From Adiantum capillus-veneris (taxonomy: Eukaryota; Streptophyta; Polypodiopsida; Polypodiales; Pteridaceae), in contig CM043950.1 of the NCBI GenBank assembly GCA_014529385.2, positions 75,931,435 through 75,995,434 on the forward strand: a stretch of 64,000 nt of DNA, written 5' to 3'. Below the pieces are notes generated by a model, which saw only the letters and a list, made by a program, of their open reading frames with translations, was not told where the DNA came from and ran no database searches. This document shows positions 1-12,410 of the stretch, piece by piece. A program made the translations under genes and the position numbers. The first letter of the stretch is position 1. The number at the start of each line of letters is the position of its first letter.

Positions 1-185
1 GGGGGGGGGGGGGGTAGGGGGAGGGGGGGCGAGGGGTATCGGCAAAAGTAGGAGGGCGAGGTGGAGGGAGCAGGAGGCGGAGGGGGGGTTGAAGAGGAGG
101 GGGGGGGGAACTCGGGTGGAGGGGGGGCTGTCGAGGTCGAGGTCGAGGTCGAGGTTGAGGTTGAGGTGGAGGTTGGAGCAGGGGC
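1..185. repeat. G-rich low-complexity tract with a 6-bp GAGGTC/GAGGTT tandem repeat
   Basis: The window opens with long G runs, followed at about 131-172 by head-to-tail 6-bp units of GAGGTC/GAGGTT type. Read on the minus strand this is the C-rich end of the LINE ORF1 described next, coding either a Pro/Gln/Arg-rich or a Leu-Asp/Asn-rich tail depending on frame. Homopolymer length in such a tract is unreliable in sequence data. Confidence 0.8.
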
Positions 186-1079
186 CTTATCTTGTTGCTG
201 CAGAGGGTCGAAACGGTTCCCTGTGGGAACCCACTCCTGCTGGGCAGGAGCCTGAGGGCCACTCTTAGTGTCCGGCTGGGGCGGTGGCTTCTATCGACGT
301 CAACCACAAACCTGCTGTGAGACCTCCTTTGCTTGAGCCCCAGGCTCGGAGGGTGGCTCTTTGTCTGCGTACTCTGTGACTCTACCTGTTGCTGCTGGCC
401 AGCCTTTGAGGGCTGGTGCTGGGCCTGTGGAGTAGGTCGGGGTCTCCTTTGTGGACAGGTCTTTGCAAGATGGCCCATTTGTCGACAAATGAAACACTGA
501 TTCGGGAGGCCCGAATACTCCACTCTCTGCCGAAACCACCTACCTCTCACCCGAGGTAGTAGGATGACCTTCGGGAGGGTGTGGGTGTCCCGAACCAGAA
601 CGCGTACCGTGGGGATGCCGGCCGCCTTGGCAGCTACGGAGGCTGTCGTGCGATGTGTCTCCAGGATAGTCCCAATCGTTGAGCCTTTCGTGGAAAGGAG
701 CGGAAGGTACTCCCTCCTCAGGCCGGGGAAGCAAACTGAGATGGGTAAGTTTGCCTCCTCGACAAGAACGTCGATAGTTGGGTCAAAACCATGGCGTCAC
801 TGTCAAAAATGTGCTCTTAACTGCACGGATGGCTAGGGGGCTCATCGCAATGACCTTGGATGCCATCTCAGGAGTCTCAAACTCTATCTGGTAGTAGCGA
901 CGTCCAAGAAGCTGAACATCGAGAATCTTGCCCACCTTTGCGAGAAGGCGGGCCTGAAGGAGATCGCACACTTCCCCTCTGCTGGGTCTGGTGTCGAGAA
1001 TCTTGCAAATAACAGAGATGGCCTGGAGGCGCACCACCTCTGCCTCTAGACTCGCTTGCTCTGTCGGCGAAAGAGCAAG
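186..1079 (-). pseudogene. LINE ORF1 (DUF4283-like domain plus CCHC zinc knuckle), frameshifted
   Basis: Minus-strand coding region of a plant non-LTR retrotransposon ORF1, the nucleic-acid-binding protein of the element. Seen: an open stretch at 783-1079 containing a DUF4283-like segment (residues RYYQIEFETPEMASKVI), then a one-base slip in a T run at about 785, after which the next frame continues the family pattern (FPGLRREYLPLL, VRVLVRDT). A perfect CX2CX4HX4C knuckle lies at 455-496 (CFICRQMGHLAKTC), preceded by the usual GLPNQ motif. A TGA at 1080-1082 closes the frame upstream, so no start codon is visible. The C-terminal end runs into the low-complexity tract; ORF2 would lie left of the window. 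Domain order is that of plant L1-type ORF1. The frameshift makes it inactive. Confidence 0.75.
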
Positions 1080-1176
1080 TCAGATGGTGGGTTCTGCAGG
1101 GTCGGACGAGGGGGGGGGGGGGAGCAAATGATGGCGAGGGAGGGGAGGGGGGAGGGTGCGCAGCAGAAGCGAGTCC

Positions 1177-1368
1177 TTGATCCCCATATCGATTGACTTG
1201 ATCATTGCATTATCGACAACTAGAGGGAATTTCGACACTATTTTTATCGTGGCTGATAGATTAACGAAAATGGCACATTTCTTTCCAATGAAGAAGACCG
1301 ATATTGCTTTGCATTTTGCTAAATTGTTTGTCAAGAAGATTTTTCGATCGCATGGTATGTCCAAGAGA
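1177..1368 (+). pseudogene. Ty3/gypsy integrase fragment
   Basis: A short open segment carries the core integrase signature of plant gypsy elements: ISIDLIIALSTTRGNFDTI followed by FIVADRLTKMAHFFPMKKTD and then LFVKKIFRSHGM. This corresponds to the first catalytic Asp region (here SIDLI) and the strand/helix after it. The match ends in a stop just after the RSHGM motif, where the second catalytic Asp would be expected soon afterwards. No RT, RNase H or LTR is attached, so it is an isolated about 190-bp scrap captured between a LINE ORF1 and unassigned DNA. Confidence 0.8.
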
Positions 1369-1374
1369 AAATGA

Positions 1375-2100
1375 TCAGAAAAAGACACTAAAAATACCTC
1401 ATACATGCGAATACGAAAAAAATAAAAAACTTTTTAAAAAAAAGTCCTAAATTTTTGGCCATTTTTAACGGCCTATAGCTTCCAAACGGCTCTGAATCTA
1501 TTCGGCATCATCTCACATGAAATTGTTCGTCTCGTCGTGCCCTTCAACAATCGTGTGACGCAAAAAATTTACATCTTGTTCGTATTCTTCAAAAATCAAC
1601 TTGCAAGTTTGCAATTTCTACAAAAACGGCGTAAAACAACAGTTTTTCACTTTTTGCTTAATCTACGGGCTGAAACTAGCATCCAAACGATGGAATTTGA
1701 AATTATTCAAAGATCCAAAATTTTTCCTTGTGTTAGGGGCTATGTTTCCTAGATGCAAGACTTTTCCAAAATTTTCGCTTCATCCCCCTCAAAAGTGGCT
1801 CCCAAAGTGTTTCCCGGGTCAAAATTTGAAACGGAACAAATATCATCAGAATGAATATTCAGATTGTGGACAAACCCTAAAACACCCAAAAATTCCTTCA
1901 AAGCTATTGCTAGAAATAAAATAAGTCCTATTACAGACATGCGGCATCTTTGGAGCTCCAAATGAAGAGTCGGAGGCATGTTTGGTCCTCATACTCCATG
2001 ACATGACGAAGGGGCCCGAAACCTTCTCGAAAGAGTCAGTGATACCTCCTTCATATGCCATAGTATACTCATTGTTCTTTCGTCTCCAGCTCTTGGCTGC
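1375..2100. other. unassigned AT-rich sequence
   Basis: No gene-like reading frame. The style (runs such as CCATTTTTAACGGCC and CTTCCAAACGG) resembles the leader or untranslated DNA of LTR elements, but I could not tie it to any element in the window. Confidence 0.4.
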
Positions 2101-2400
2101 AAAGCTGAGAGAGAAAAGAAAGAAAGAAAGAAAGATTTTTAACGTCTATGTCAGGCCGAAATCGGCCTATGAGACAAATCAAATGTACATGGTGTGTATG
2201 TCATCCGTCTATCGGAAAGACAAATGAAACAAAATTGATACAAAATTGAACTGAATGTAGGTAGTGGAGTATCTGAGGAGGGATGGAGCTCTATCTCTAG
2301 GGGTATATGCATGTCTGTATGCTCAAGGTAGTACAATCATGAGAATGCATCAAGCTATCTAGCTCCATCCTGTACTAATGGGGGGATGTAAGATGTAAGA

Positions 2401-2404
<4 letters not shown>
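2101..2404 (-). mobile_element. LINE 3' untranslated fragment with degenerate tail
   Basis: A GAAA-rich tail (2107-2145) is followed by TTTTTAACGTCTATGTCAGG and GCCTATGAGAC, a diverged version of the LINE 3' end seen at 2480, 7433 and, on the plus strand, 5560 and 6280. Only the 3' end is present. The copy is older than the others because the CT-type tail has become a mixed purine tract. It is cut on its right by the (GA)n of the next LINE. Confidence 0.55.

Positions 2405-2460
<56 letters not shown>
2405..2460. repeat. (GA)n microsatellite, tail of minus-strand LINE
   Basis: Uninterrupted AG dinucleotides directly abutting ATGAG pentamers at 2461-2480. On the minus strand the order is LINE 3' UTR, CATCT repeats, (CT)n, so the tract sits exactly where a poly-A tail would be. 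Confidence 0.95.
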
Positions 2461-2464
<4 letters not shown>

Positions 2465-3655
2465 GATGAGATGAGATGAAATATTAACGTCTTCAAAAGG
2501 CCAAAGTGACCTATGAGACCAGAAAGTTACAATGTGGTGGTTCTGATACAAAGTCAGAGTAACAAGATGACAGAATGACAAAATGACAAACTAAAATACT
2601 ATGGAATCCTAAACTGCTAGGTGTGAACTAAGCAGCTAAACAACTAGCTGGGATAGCTAGATCACATGAGATCTAGCATCGGTCGCTGGAGGATCTCATC
2701 AATCTCCTCCATGGTCAGTAGTATGACCGGGCGTCGTGCATGTTGAGCCAAAGTGACCCGAATCCTCTGATGCTGCCTCCATCGATGCTGTGTAGTCCTC
2801 CGTAGGCGTGGGCGTCTGGATCTCCCTAGCTCAGTCGCTCGGTGGATCAGTATGCCTCTGGTGTAAAGCGACGAGCTCTGCTGTGGTAGTAACTCCTCCG
2901 GGTGTCCAGTGGTAGCTCTAAAGAAGTCTGTGATCTGTCTCTGAGACTGGCTAGCCTCTCCTCCCATCAGGCGCTCTCTGTGTCTGTGCAGCTCGAGCAA
3001 GAACAAACCCAGGCATCTCTGATCCTCGTACTGCATGACTCTAGAGAATGGTCCAAAGCCCTCTCTGAACAAGCAATGGAAGCGGCCTCGTATCTCGTAG
3101 TAGACGGGGCAGTTGCATGTGTAGTGCAACTCTGTCTCAGGCTCGATGTCACAGAGGGGGCTAGTACGCCGTTGTATCTTCCAGTCTCGATCCGTGGCTG
3201 GTGTGAAGATGTGCGTATCTGGCCGATAGCACATCGTATCCCATGAGACAAGTGGGTGTCCATGTATCTGGGCCTCGTCACAAAACCATCCTCCGTAAGC
3301 TGGAGGAGATGCTCTTTGTAGAAAGCCATCTTCGTGCCCAGCTCCTGTGCTGGCTGTATCCATGTCCTCTTGGTGTCTAGCTGAGTCAACTCCTGGCGAA
3401 TGAGCCTGGTGATCTCGGACTGTGTAAGAGTCAGAGAGGGCGCATCCAGTGAGTACTGGAAGGGAGGCAATCTGTCTATGCTGAACCCATGCGCCTGAAA
3501 CCATGATGTCATCTCCCCATACCAGCATGCTGTATCTCCCTGCATGGCTAACTGTCGAGAGGACTCAAGTGCAAGGCGTGCATATCTGTCTCTGGGAAGT
3601 TCCCACATGTAGTGTATGAAGGAGACAGATCTGGTGCAAGGAAAATTGTGAAATT
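2461..3655 (-). pseudogene. LINE ORF2 3' end and 3' UTR (minus copy)
   Basis: C-terminal part of a LINE polymerase protein. Seen: in 2662-3528 the segment IEPETELHYTCNCPVYYEIR, the Cys/His-rich C-terminal motif of many LINE ORF2 proteins, followed by RVMQYEDQRCLGLFLLEL and a basic tail. Upstream, in another frame (2967-3650), SRQLAMQGDTACWYGEMTSW, RLPPFQYSLDAPSLTLTQ and GTKMAFYKEHLLQL match the copies at 4405-5200 and 7600-8501. At least one frameshift separates the halves. The 3' UTR (2480-2660) contains the family signature ATTAACGTCTTCAAAAGGCC. The reverse transcriptase domain is absent; the copy is broken at about 3655 by the shared segment R. Confidence 0.8.
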
Positions 3656-3985
3656 TACTGAAAATTTCTATTAAAGTAAAGATTAAATTCTGAATGCTTT
3701 CAAATTTTTTAGTATGCAACATGATGTTGAAGTCATACCTAGCCAACCTTGACAAAGTTCTTTTGTTGCAGATCTCTATGTATAATATCACTAGCAAGAC
3801 CATCGATCCATCAATAGTAGCATGTCACAAGAAGTCTGATGCCAGCTTTCTTGCGTTTATGTCCCCCAAGGTGTTCTCCAATTACAAACCCTCATTATGC
3901 CGATCTTCCATCAAATGGAGAATGAACTGCTCTAGACAAACAATACTACAAGGCGTCTGGAGACGGACATTGGCACTACCTTTTA
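3656..3985. repeat. dispersed repeat segment R, copy 1
   Basis: About 330 bp that recurs at 9060-9398 in the same orientation with high similarity (shared blocks include GACAAAGTTCTTTTGTTGCAG and CAAGGCGTCTGGAGAC). On the minus strand both copies keep an open frame with LASNFLWHATI (copy 2) and ICNKRTLSRLAR (both), which I do not recognise as a named domain. Copy 1 is fused to LINE sequence on both sides. Confidence 0.6.
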
Positions 3986-5240
3986 CTCTGGCTTCCAACA
4001 AGACCAAAATGGCTTATGAGACCAACAGGTTACATCCATGTGTGACTCTAGTATAGTGTCCGGGGAGCATGAAGATAAAAATAAACGAGGGTATGTAGAG
4101 TGAGTAGGTATGTAAGCCTAATTTACATTCTCATCACATAATACATCAGCTCAAAACATACGAGGAGGGGTACAATCACATGAGGGCTAATGAGGTGCAC
4201 AATGGGAGAAAGTAGATAATGGTCATCATCTCATGAACTCTCTCACGGGTTTGTGTAGTATGGCCTCAATGTCCTCCATGGTCAGCTCTCCCCGGAGGAG
4301 GGGGGAGGGGCTTAATGTCGCTCAATAATGATTCGTAACCTTCGATGTAGGCCTTGTCTACTGTGTGAAGATCCTCGTATCCTCAGGCATCGCGAGCAGC
4401 CAAGCTAGGTGGCTCGATTAAGAAGGATGCCCCAATGAGGGTGTGATTGGGTAACCTCTGGTGGGCCATCCCGAGTAGTCCCTCTGTAAAAAGTAGTGAT
4501 CTGTCTTTGTATGGATCCTCTATGTGTAGGTCCTCTGCTCCGAAGGGTAGTCTCTTTGACTCTACGGATCTCCAGCAAGAGGAGACCTAGGCACCTTTGA
4601 TTATAGTAATCCATGACTTGGGATAAGCAGCCAAAGCCCTCTCTGAATAAGCAATAAAAATGCCCCTGGATCTCATGCTGTGCATTGGCAGATATAGTGC
4701 TCCTCTGCCTCTGGCCCTCTCTGGCAAACCTAGCATAATCTCTCCTCTAGGGGTACATCTCTTTATCGGCCAGTCTCTTATCTCCAACTAATGAGCTGAG
4801 GTACGTAGTGTTGACCAATCACACAAATAATGCCGTGAGATAGGTGGTGTCCATATACTTGGGGCGTCAGATAAACCCATCATCTCTCATGCGGACAAGA
4901 TGGTCTAGATAAAACGCCACCTTCATCCCCAACTTGTGTGACGGAGATAGCCAAGTCCTCCTAGTGTTCGGCTGAATGAGATCAAGTCTGATAATCCTTC
5001 TAATTGGTGAATGTGAGAGGGTGAGAGATGGTGCATCCAAGGAATACTGAAAAGGGGGCAGCCTGTCCATACTAAATCCATGTAACTCAAACCAAGATGA
5101 TATCTGTGCAAACCAACATGAAGTATCAACTTACTGGCCAGTTGTCACGATGACTCAAGCGATAGTCGTGCATATCTGTCGCATTTTAGCTCCCATGTGT
5201 GCTATGAATCAAAGACATTGATCTAGCAAGAGCCTTCACT
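3986..5240 (-). pseudogene. LINE ORF2 3' end (second minus copy), heavily decayed
   Basis: Begins at its 3' end with a degenerate tail signature (CCAAAATGGCTTATGAGACC). Coding pieces appear in three frames: YYNQRCLGLLLLEIRR (4405-4614), a Cys/His-region remnant (4587-4787) and RLPPFQYSLDAPSLTL with a following LGMKVAFYLDHLVRM (4867-5070). These align in order with the copies at 2662-3650 and 7600-8501. Several frameshifts and stops; no RT core. It meets a plus-strand LINE copy head-on near 5250. Confidence 0.7.
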
Positions 5241-5254
5241 ACAATCAGTGGTGC

Positions 5255-5635
5255 ACTGAGTGCAATTATGGGGGCCTAGCCTGGATCATCATAGTAGATC
5301 AGGGCGAACATATGATGGATGGAGATCCATGATCTCCAGGCTGATTTGGGTGAAAGCTGAGCTCAGTGTCGATCAGGATAGGCTTCATGCTACTGCTGTA
5401 TTGTATCATGGTGACACTTATCCCCACTTTGTACCTTTGTGGCATGATACCATTGCTCAGCTTACCAGCCACCCATAGGAGTCGGTAGCACTCCTATCTC
5501 AGTTTCTAGTTTGTAGTTTTCTTTGTTTGTACCCAGACTTGGTACTAGACTCACCATTGTAATCAGTTTGGTCTCATAGGTTATTTTGGCCTTTTGTAGA
5601 TGTTACTATATCATTTCATTTCATTCCTCTCTCTA
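5255..5635 (+). mobile_element. LINE fragment (plus) joined to its 3' UTR and short CT tail
   Basis: Starts with residues LWGPSLDHHSRSG and WRSMISRLIW, matching the region just after the polymerase of the 8500-8965 copy, then jumps to the 3' UTR block that is nearly identical to 6084-6344 (GTCGATCAGGATAGGCTTCA and TAATCAGTTTGGTCTCATAG). It ends in TTTCATTTCATT and a short CCTCTCTCT. The central and C-terminal coding part is deleted. Confidence 0.65.
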
Positions 5636-6341
5636 GGAGGATATGTCAGTTATGCCATGCAGAGCTAGAGATAGAGTTTCACTTCATATGTCACTGCACA
5701 GTCTACTATGAGATTCGGGTACGCTTTCACTGTTTATTCAGAGATGGTTTTGACTCGTTAGATAGAGTCATGAGATATCAGGATCAAAGATGTCTTGGAT
5801 TATTTCTACTTGAGATACAGAGAAATAGAGACTCTCTATTGAGAGGACATAGACAGAGACAGTCCCAGAGACGCATTTCAGACTTCTTCAGTCCGAGTAC
5901 CACAGAGGCAATGGGGCCACCACCACCACAGAGCTCGGTTCCCACCCATACACACACCAGTGGTACTCTCATTGACCGAGCTTTAGAGTTGGGGAGATCG
6001 AGATGACCACCACTGAGGAGGGGAGCCACGCAGCACCGACAGAGATTGCGGCAGAGGATCCTCAGGATTGTAGCGCGACACCCAGAGTGTCGATCAGGAT
6101 AGGCTTCATGTTACTGCTATATTGTATCATGGTGACACTTATCCCCACTTTGTACCTTTGTGGCATTATACCATTGCTCAGCTTACCAGCCACCCATAGG
6201 AGTCGGTAGCACTCCTATCTCAGTTTCCAGTTTGTAGTTTTCTTTGTTTGTACCCAGACTTGGTAATAGACTCACCATTGTAATCAGTTTGGTCTCATAG
6301 GTCATTTTGGCCTTTTGTAGACGTTAATATTTCATTTCATT

Positions 6342-6344
<3 letters not shown>
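5636..6344 (+). pseudogene. LINE ORF2 C-terminus and 3' UTR (plus copy)
   Basis: Codes CQLCHAELEIEFHFICHC followed by VYYEIRVRFHCLFRDGF, the Cys/His C-terminal motif, then RYQDQRCLGLFLLEIQRNRD (5770-6006), a Ser/Pro/Gln-rich stretch and ALELGRSR. The frame ends at about 6006 and a basic tail follows in another frame. The 3' UTR from about 6084 carries GTAATCAGTTTGGTCTCAT and ends TTCATTTCATTTCAT followed immediately by (CT)33. This is the clearest complete 3' terminus of the family in the window. Confidence 0.8.

Positions 6345-6410
<66 letters not shown>
6345..6410. repeat. (CT)n microsatellite, 3' tail of plus-strand LINE
   Basis: Pure CT dinucleotides following three TTTCAT-type units. 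The next LINE fragment (RT region) begins right after it. Confidence 0.95.
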
Positions 6411-6412
<2 letters not shown>

Positions 6413-7165
6413 GAGGGCCTTAGGCTCCTATAGATAAGAGACATTTTGAGGGTTTGGGGTTCTCTCTTGGAGCTCCAGAGACACCGAGCCGCCACCGTGC
6501 GGGAAAAGAGCCCTCACCCAGTCACTTTCATCAAGGTAGAATAAGGTTATTGACTTTGTTTTTGTCTCACGGCCCAGTATGGGTAGAGCTGCTGACACCA
6601 CCCCCGCTTCATCGAGTCCGCAAAGCCTTTGACACCGTCCCGAGAGCGAGATTGAGACATCAACTACATGACTTGGGACTCCTAAAGAAGCTTGTATGGT
6701 GTAGCATTGCACTCACTGTATGAGACAGTTTTAGGGAGAGTAAGGTCTTTCAGACCCTATTCACTCTACTATTGGGGTGAAGCAAGGATGCCCACTTTGT
6801 CCGTGTGAGTTAGGATTGTATATTGATGAGATTTCTGACTACATTGAGACTACAGGGGATAGAGGGGCACAATTATCAGGTAGATGCATACCTCTATTGC
6901 TATATACCTATTGTGCTTATTTCAGACTCTCCAGAGGGTATGCAGAGACATCTAGATGTGTTAAATGCTTATGCACATGACAGTGGGCTCTCCACAACCT
7001 TGGCAAAACCAAGGTGATGGTATTGCATACTACGACATAGTGGGTCAGGAGATCAACACCTGTTATGAGATATGGACAAGAGATAGTGGAGTATGTAAAC
7101 TCTCATGCATATTTTGGTGTTGTTTTTAGTGGACCTACTTTCTCTAGGAGAGTCGGTGCACACAC
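6411..7165 (+). pseudogene. LINE reverse transcriptase fragment (plus)
   Basis: Reverse transcriptase core in several frames. Seen: RKAFDTVPRARLRHQLHDLG (6600-6690), the LINE RT block with the first catalytic Asp (AFDTV); GVKQGCPLCPCELGLYIDEI (about 6775-6835), the VKQGCPLSP block; then VLISDSPEGMQRHLDVLNAY in the frame after the YADD box, which here is damaged. The KTKVMV and YLGVVF blocks follow in broken form up to about 7140. The segment then runs into a duplicated GT/GA microsatellite. Frames change at least twice; non-functional. Confidence 0.75.
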
Positions 7166-7175
7166 TTCTACTATG

Positions 7176-8972
<1,797 letters not shown>

Positions 8973-9059
<87 letters not shown>
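8973..9059. repeat. (GA)n microsatellite
   Basis: Pure GA tract between the truncated 5' end of the minus-strand LINE and segment R copy 2. Translated, it gives the Arg-Glu dipeptide frames seen here, which are not genes. Confidence 0.95.
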
Positions 9060-9062
<3 letters not shown>

Positions 9063-9396
9063 TTCAGTGCTATGTACAAGGAATTCTGCTGAAAATTTTC
9101 ATTTAAACTAAAGATTAAATTTGAAGGCTTTCAATTTTTTTGATATGCAACATGATAAGTCATGCCTCGCCAATCTTGACAAAGTTCTTTTGTTGCAGAT
9201 CGCTCTGTATAGTATCACTTTCACTAGCAAGAACATCGATCCACCAATAGTAGCATGCCACAAGAAGTTTGATGCCAGCTTTCTTGCCTCGATGTCCCCC
9301 AAAGTGTTTTCCAGTTGCAAACCTCATTATGCCGGTCTTCCAAGGGTATAACAAGGCGTCTGGAGACTGACGCTGGCATTGCCTTTCACTCCGGTT

Positions 9397-9398
<2 letters not shown>
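9060..9398. repeat. dispersed repeat segment R, copy 2
   Basis: Second copy of the 3656-3985 segment, here bounded on both sides by (GA)n tracts. The minus-strand frame 9108-9320 is open (LGDIEARKLASNFLWHATI, ICNKRTLSRLARHD) and corresponds to the frame kept in copy 1, which suggests descent from a coding part of some element. No domain recognised. Confidence 0.6.

Positions 9399-9453
<55 letters not shown>
9399..9453. repeat. (GA)n microsatellite
   Basis: GA tract immediately after the CACTCCGGTTTGG end of segment R copy 2. Confidence 0.95.
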
Positions 9454-9456
<3 letters not shown>

Positions 9457-10004
9457 TTTCAAGGGTACTCTGGTGTACAAGGGCTGAAAGTCCCTCGGCA
9501 GACACTCGTAACTAGGGGTTTGTTAAGTGGCGTCCAAGGGATATACTCCATCAGATGATCTGATACAGTAGTCTTGCTTCATCCTTACTCTGGCAATGTG
9601 TTGCTTTTACTTATGTCGTCAGACTTGGATGACTTACAACGTGGATTTGGAAATCTCATGATTTTGCCTTTGTAAGGTCCTACTCATTTGATTGTAGCAA
9701 TTGAGCTAATGTGTAAATCTCTCTGCATTTTCCAATGTCTCAAAACAATCCTAAGAAATCCTTTTCATTACTGTTGATACTCAACCTCGTGTACAAAAAT
9801 AATGTGTCCATCTTGGACATGTTATTCTTGATCGAGGCGACAACTGCAATGTTGTAAACGTTGAATTTGTATTGTTTCCTTGCAAGCTTGATAGTTCAAT
9901 TTTTAATTGCTACTCCCTTTGTTCATGATAATTCTTCTACTACTTGAAAAGTTCCACCTCCACATGTAAGATTAACCCAAAAAAAAAGAGATGCCTATCA
10001 TCTC
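9454..10004. other. unassigned; contains repeat Y copy 1
   Basis: No gene. From about 9880 to 10004 the sequence resembles 12225-12400 (shared TTGCAAGC, TTTGTTCATGAT and ACATGTAAGATTAA), here called repeat Y. The ACATGTAAGATTAA ends could be LTR edges, but a full LTR cannot be defined. Confidence 0.4.
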
Positions 10005-10070
10005 AGAGCAGTCACTCATCAAAAGCTCTCCTATATCAGAGCAGTCACTCATCAAAAGCTCTCCTATATC
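10005..10070. repeat. 33-bp perfect tandem duplication
   Basis: Two identical head-to-tail units beginning AGAGCAGTCACTCATC and ending CTCCTATATC, at 10005-10037 and 10038-10070. Confidence 0.9.
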
Positions 10071-10204
10071 ACTTGCATTCAAGAGAGTATTTATAGTATA
10101 CATGTTATATTTACACTAAGGGTGTATTTAAAAAACCTCCAAGTATGCATATTTTTTTTAGTATTAGAAGTCCTCCCTTGTTAACTCACGCACCTTTTGA
10201 GCTT

Positions 10205-10370
10205 TGGGTGGCCAAGGGTAAGATGGGGGTGGGCACAATCCCTAAGCAAGGGTGGCTAGTGGTGCATATTTAGGGGATCTTAAAGAGGCTATGGGCTTGT
10301 AAGAGGATGCGGATGGGTGGAGAAGAGCATGCCAGTCCCTCTTGTCCTTACATGAGCTGGAGATTTGAGA
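10205..10370 (+). repeat. repeat X, copy 1
   Basis: A diverged direct repeat of 12003-12165: GGTGGGCACAATCCCTAAGC against GGCGGGCACGGTCCCTAGGA, followed in both by GGATCTTAAAGAG, GGCTATG and CTTGTCCTTACA. Copy 2 begins after a purine tract as an LTR would; here the left edge is not clear. Possibly a truncated LTR. Confidence 0.5.
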
Positions 10371-11940
10371 AAAAGGGTCATGTTGGTCAAGGACATAACA
10401 AGATTTGGCATGACTATGGAGGAGTAAGGTTCAACACTTGGCAAGCTCAAGCAGTATTGCATATATGCAATTACATAAGGAAGAGCATATAGCTCGTCTC
10501 CTCTCCGCATAAAGTGCATGACCAGAGAAGAAAAGGGAGCAACGTACTAGAGTTTCTACATTTGAGATGAGCAACAACTCATCTATGATTGAGTTCGGCT
10601 ATTCTCTATGTACGCAGTAGATTCTATTTTATCTTATCTATCACCTAGCAAAGTGTTTTCACATCGTGAATTTTTAATTGCAATTTTTACGTCTAGCAAC
10701 GTGCTCAAGGGACATTTTTTTTTGCAATCTACCCACCTTACAATGGGTGTCAATTTATTAAATCTTGCATGGATAATCCAAATAGTCTAGGCTTTGGCCT
10801 TGAGCCTAGCTAGCCATTCAAGTTTCACTGAGCAAGGCTTTGCGTATAGTGTGTCAAATTAACCTATAGTAGACAACAATGCAGTGGATATTTCAGTGGA
10901 TATTTCTTCTCTGTGATGTATTGGTGATATGGGATACTCAATGGATCACAATTAAGCAATATTGTCTAGTTGCTTTCTAAGTACCTCTACAAGGTGATCA
11001 TGTAAAAGGAGGAGTACATTGCTTTATAAGCATTCAACCCAACGTCCATTCTCACTAAATCAAGATACTACAAGTGTCCAATTTTGAGGTTAGTATGAAT
11101 GTTGTGATGCATATATGGCTATGAGCCAGGAAGAATTCTCTGGCTCTTTTTATTTTCTTATTGTGTCGCTCTGGCAAAAAATACAAGTGTTCACTTTGCA
11201 GTTAGCTTTGATCATACGTTGCTCATATATGGCCTACTCAAGCTAGAGGCAAAGTGCAAGCATCAAGGCACAAAGGTTTAAGCAGAGGGATGTAAGTGTA
11301 GTTCGTGTGTAGCTATGATTGGGCACACTGTAGCATTCATCAGATTGTGGAGTTAAGACGTTTAGGGATCTAGCCTTGATAAGCAAAGATATTCCATAGA
11401 CGGCTCTTCTTCTTTAACCAAAAAAATTACTATTTTGGGGATTTACTTCAGAAGTGGAGAGTAAATGTACCCACGGATTTAAACACAAGACTTCATCCTT
11501 TTGTTATATTACACATGCAAGTTCAAATGCTCATTATTGTGCATAAGAAAAGAAGCATTCTAGTTTTCGAAAGGAATTGCTTGAGATGAGTGGGCGAGTT
11601 TTTCTCCATTAGAGAATCTTCTTTGAGATAGGATCTACATTCATAGAAAAATGAGAGTCAAAAGTTAGAGCTTCTTGCTTGAGAACGCTTCGCACATAGT
11701 TAGCCAATAGGAGCAATAAGTTTGCTTAGTTCGAGCATCTTCTTTGAAATTGCCTCCATTACTAGTATGAGAAATATTTAGAGGTTCCGTTTGGCCCAAG
11801 GAACAGTCTCTTACAAAGATAAGGATTTCATTCATTTAATTTAGTTTCTTGCTATGAGAAGATAGCTCCACATATGAGTACCACCTTTTGTATCACATGG
11901 ATGAGTTCACTTGATGTAGAGAAACATTGATGTTCTTAAG
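10371..11940. other. unassigned AT-rich sequence
   Basis: No convincing coding frame on either strand. It lies between the two X repeats and could be the eroded interior of an old LTR element, since 11,940-12,000 reads like the end of a plant gypsy polyprotein. Confidence 0.35.
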
Positions 11941-11959
11941 AAGAGATGTTCCATTGATA

Positions 11960-12410
11960 ATTTCGAGGACAACAAAGTCCCTACAAGGGGAGAATAGTGT
12001 TAGCACAAGAGTAAGACTAGGGCGGGCACGGTCCCTAGGAAAGATAGGCTAGGTGTGCATGTTCAAGGGATCTTAAAGAGAGGCTATGTGCCTATAAGAG
12101 GTTGTGGTTGGGTGGAAATTAGCACGCCAATCCCTCCCTTGTCCTTACACGGGTCTATCATGCAATTAGCTGCAAAGAATCACACATACCATACGCAACA
12201 AATTTTTTGTCTTTCTCTTTTTACTTCAATTGTTTTTTTGCAAGCCATATACTCAATGATGCAGGATTGCTATTCATTTGTTCATGATGCTTCTTTGATT
12301 GCTTGAAAAATTGTACCTTTGTACATGTAAGATTAAAACACCTTTATCTCCAAAAAGTAATAGACAACTATCATGTGACTAATGGAAAAGGATCACACCA
12401 AAGCTCTTTA
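11960..12410 (+). mobile_element. putative gypsy 3' end with old LTR (repeat X copy 2 then Y copy 2)
   Basis: TTTCGAGGACAACAAAGTCC then CAAGGGGAGAATAG is the kind of Glu-Asp-Asn codon run and polypurine tract that closes many plant gypsy elements. TGTTAGCACAAGAG follows directly, a plausible LTR start. Repeat X covers about 12003-12165 and repeat Y 12225-12400. No matching 5' LTR with primer site is recognised, so this is a remnant or solo LTR. Confidence 0.45.

Noticed and set aside
1-185. Poly-G stretch as a G-quadruplex regulatory element
   Set aside because: It is the low-complexity end of a LINE ORF1 on the other strand and lies at the window edge, where homopolymer length may be unreliable.
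2101-2660. GCCGAAATCGGC and neighbouring sequence as a regulatory palindrome
   Set aside because: It occurs once, inside a diverged LINE 3' UTR whose other copies lack the symmetry.
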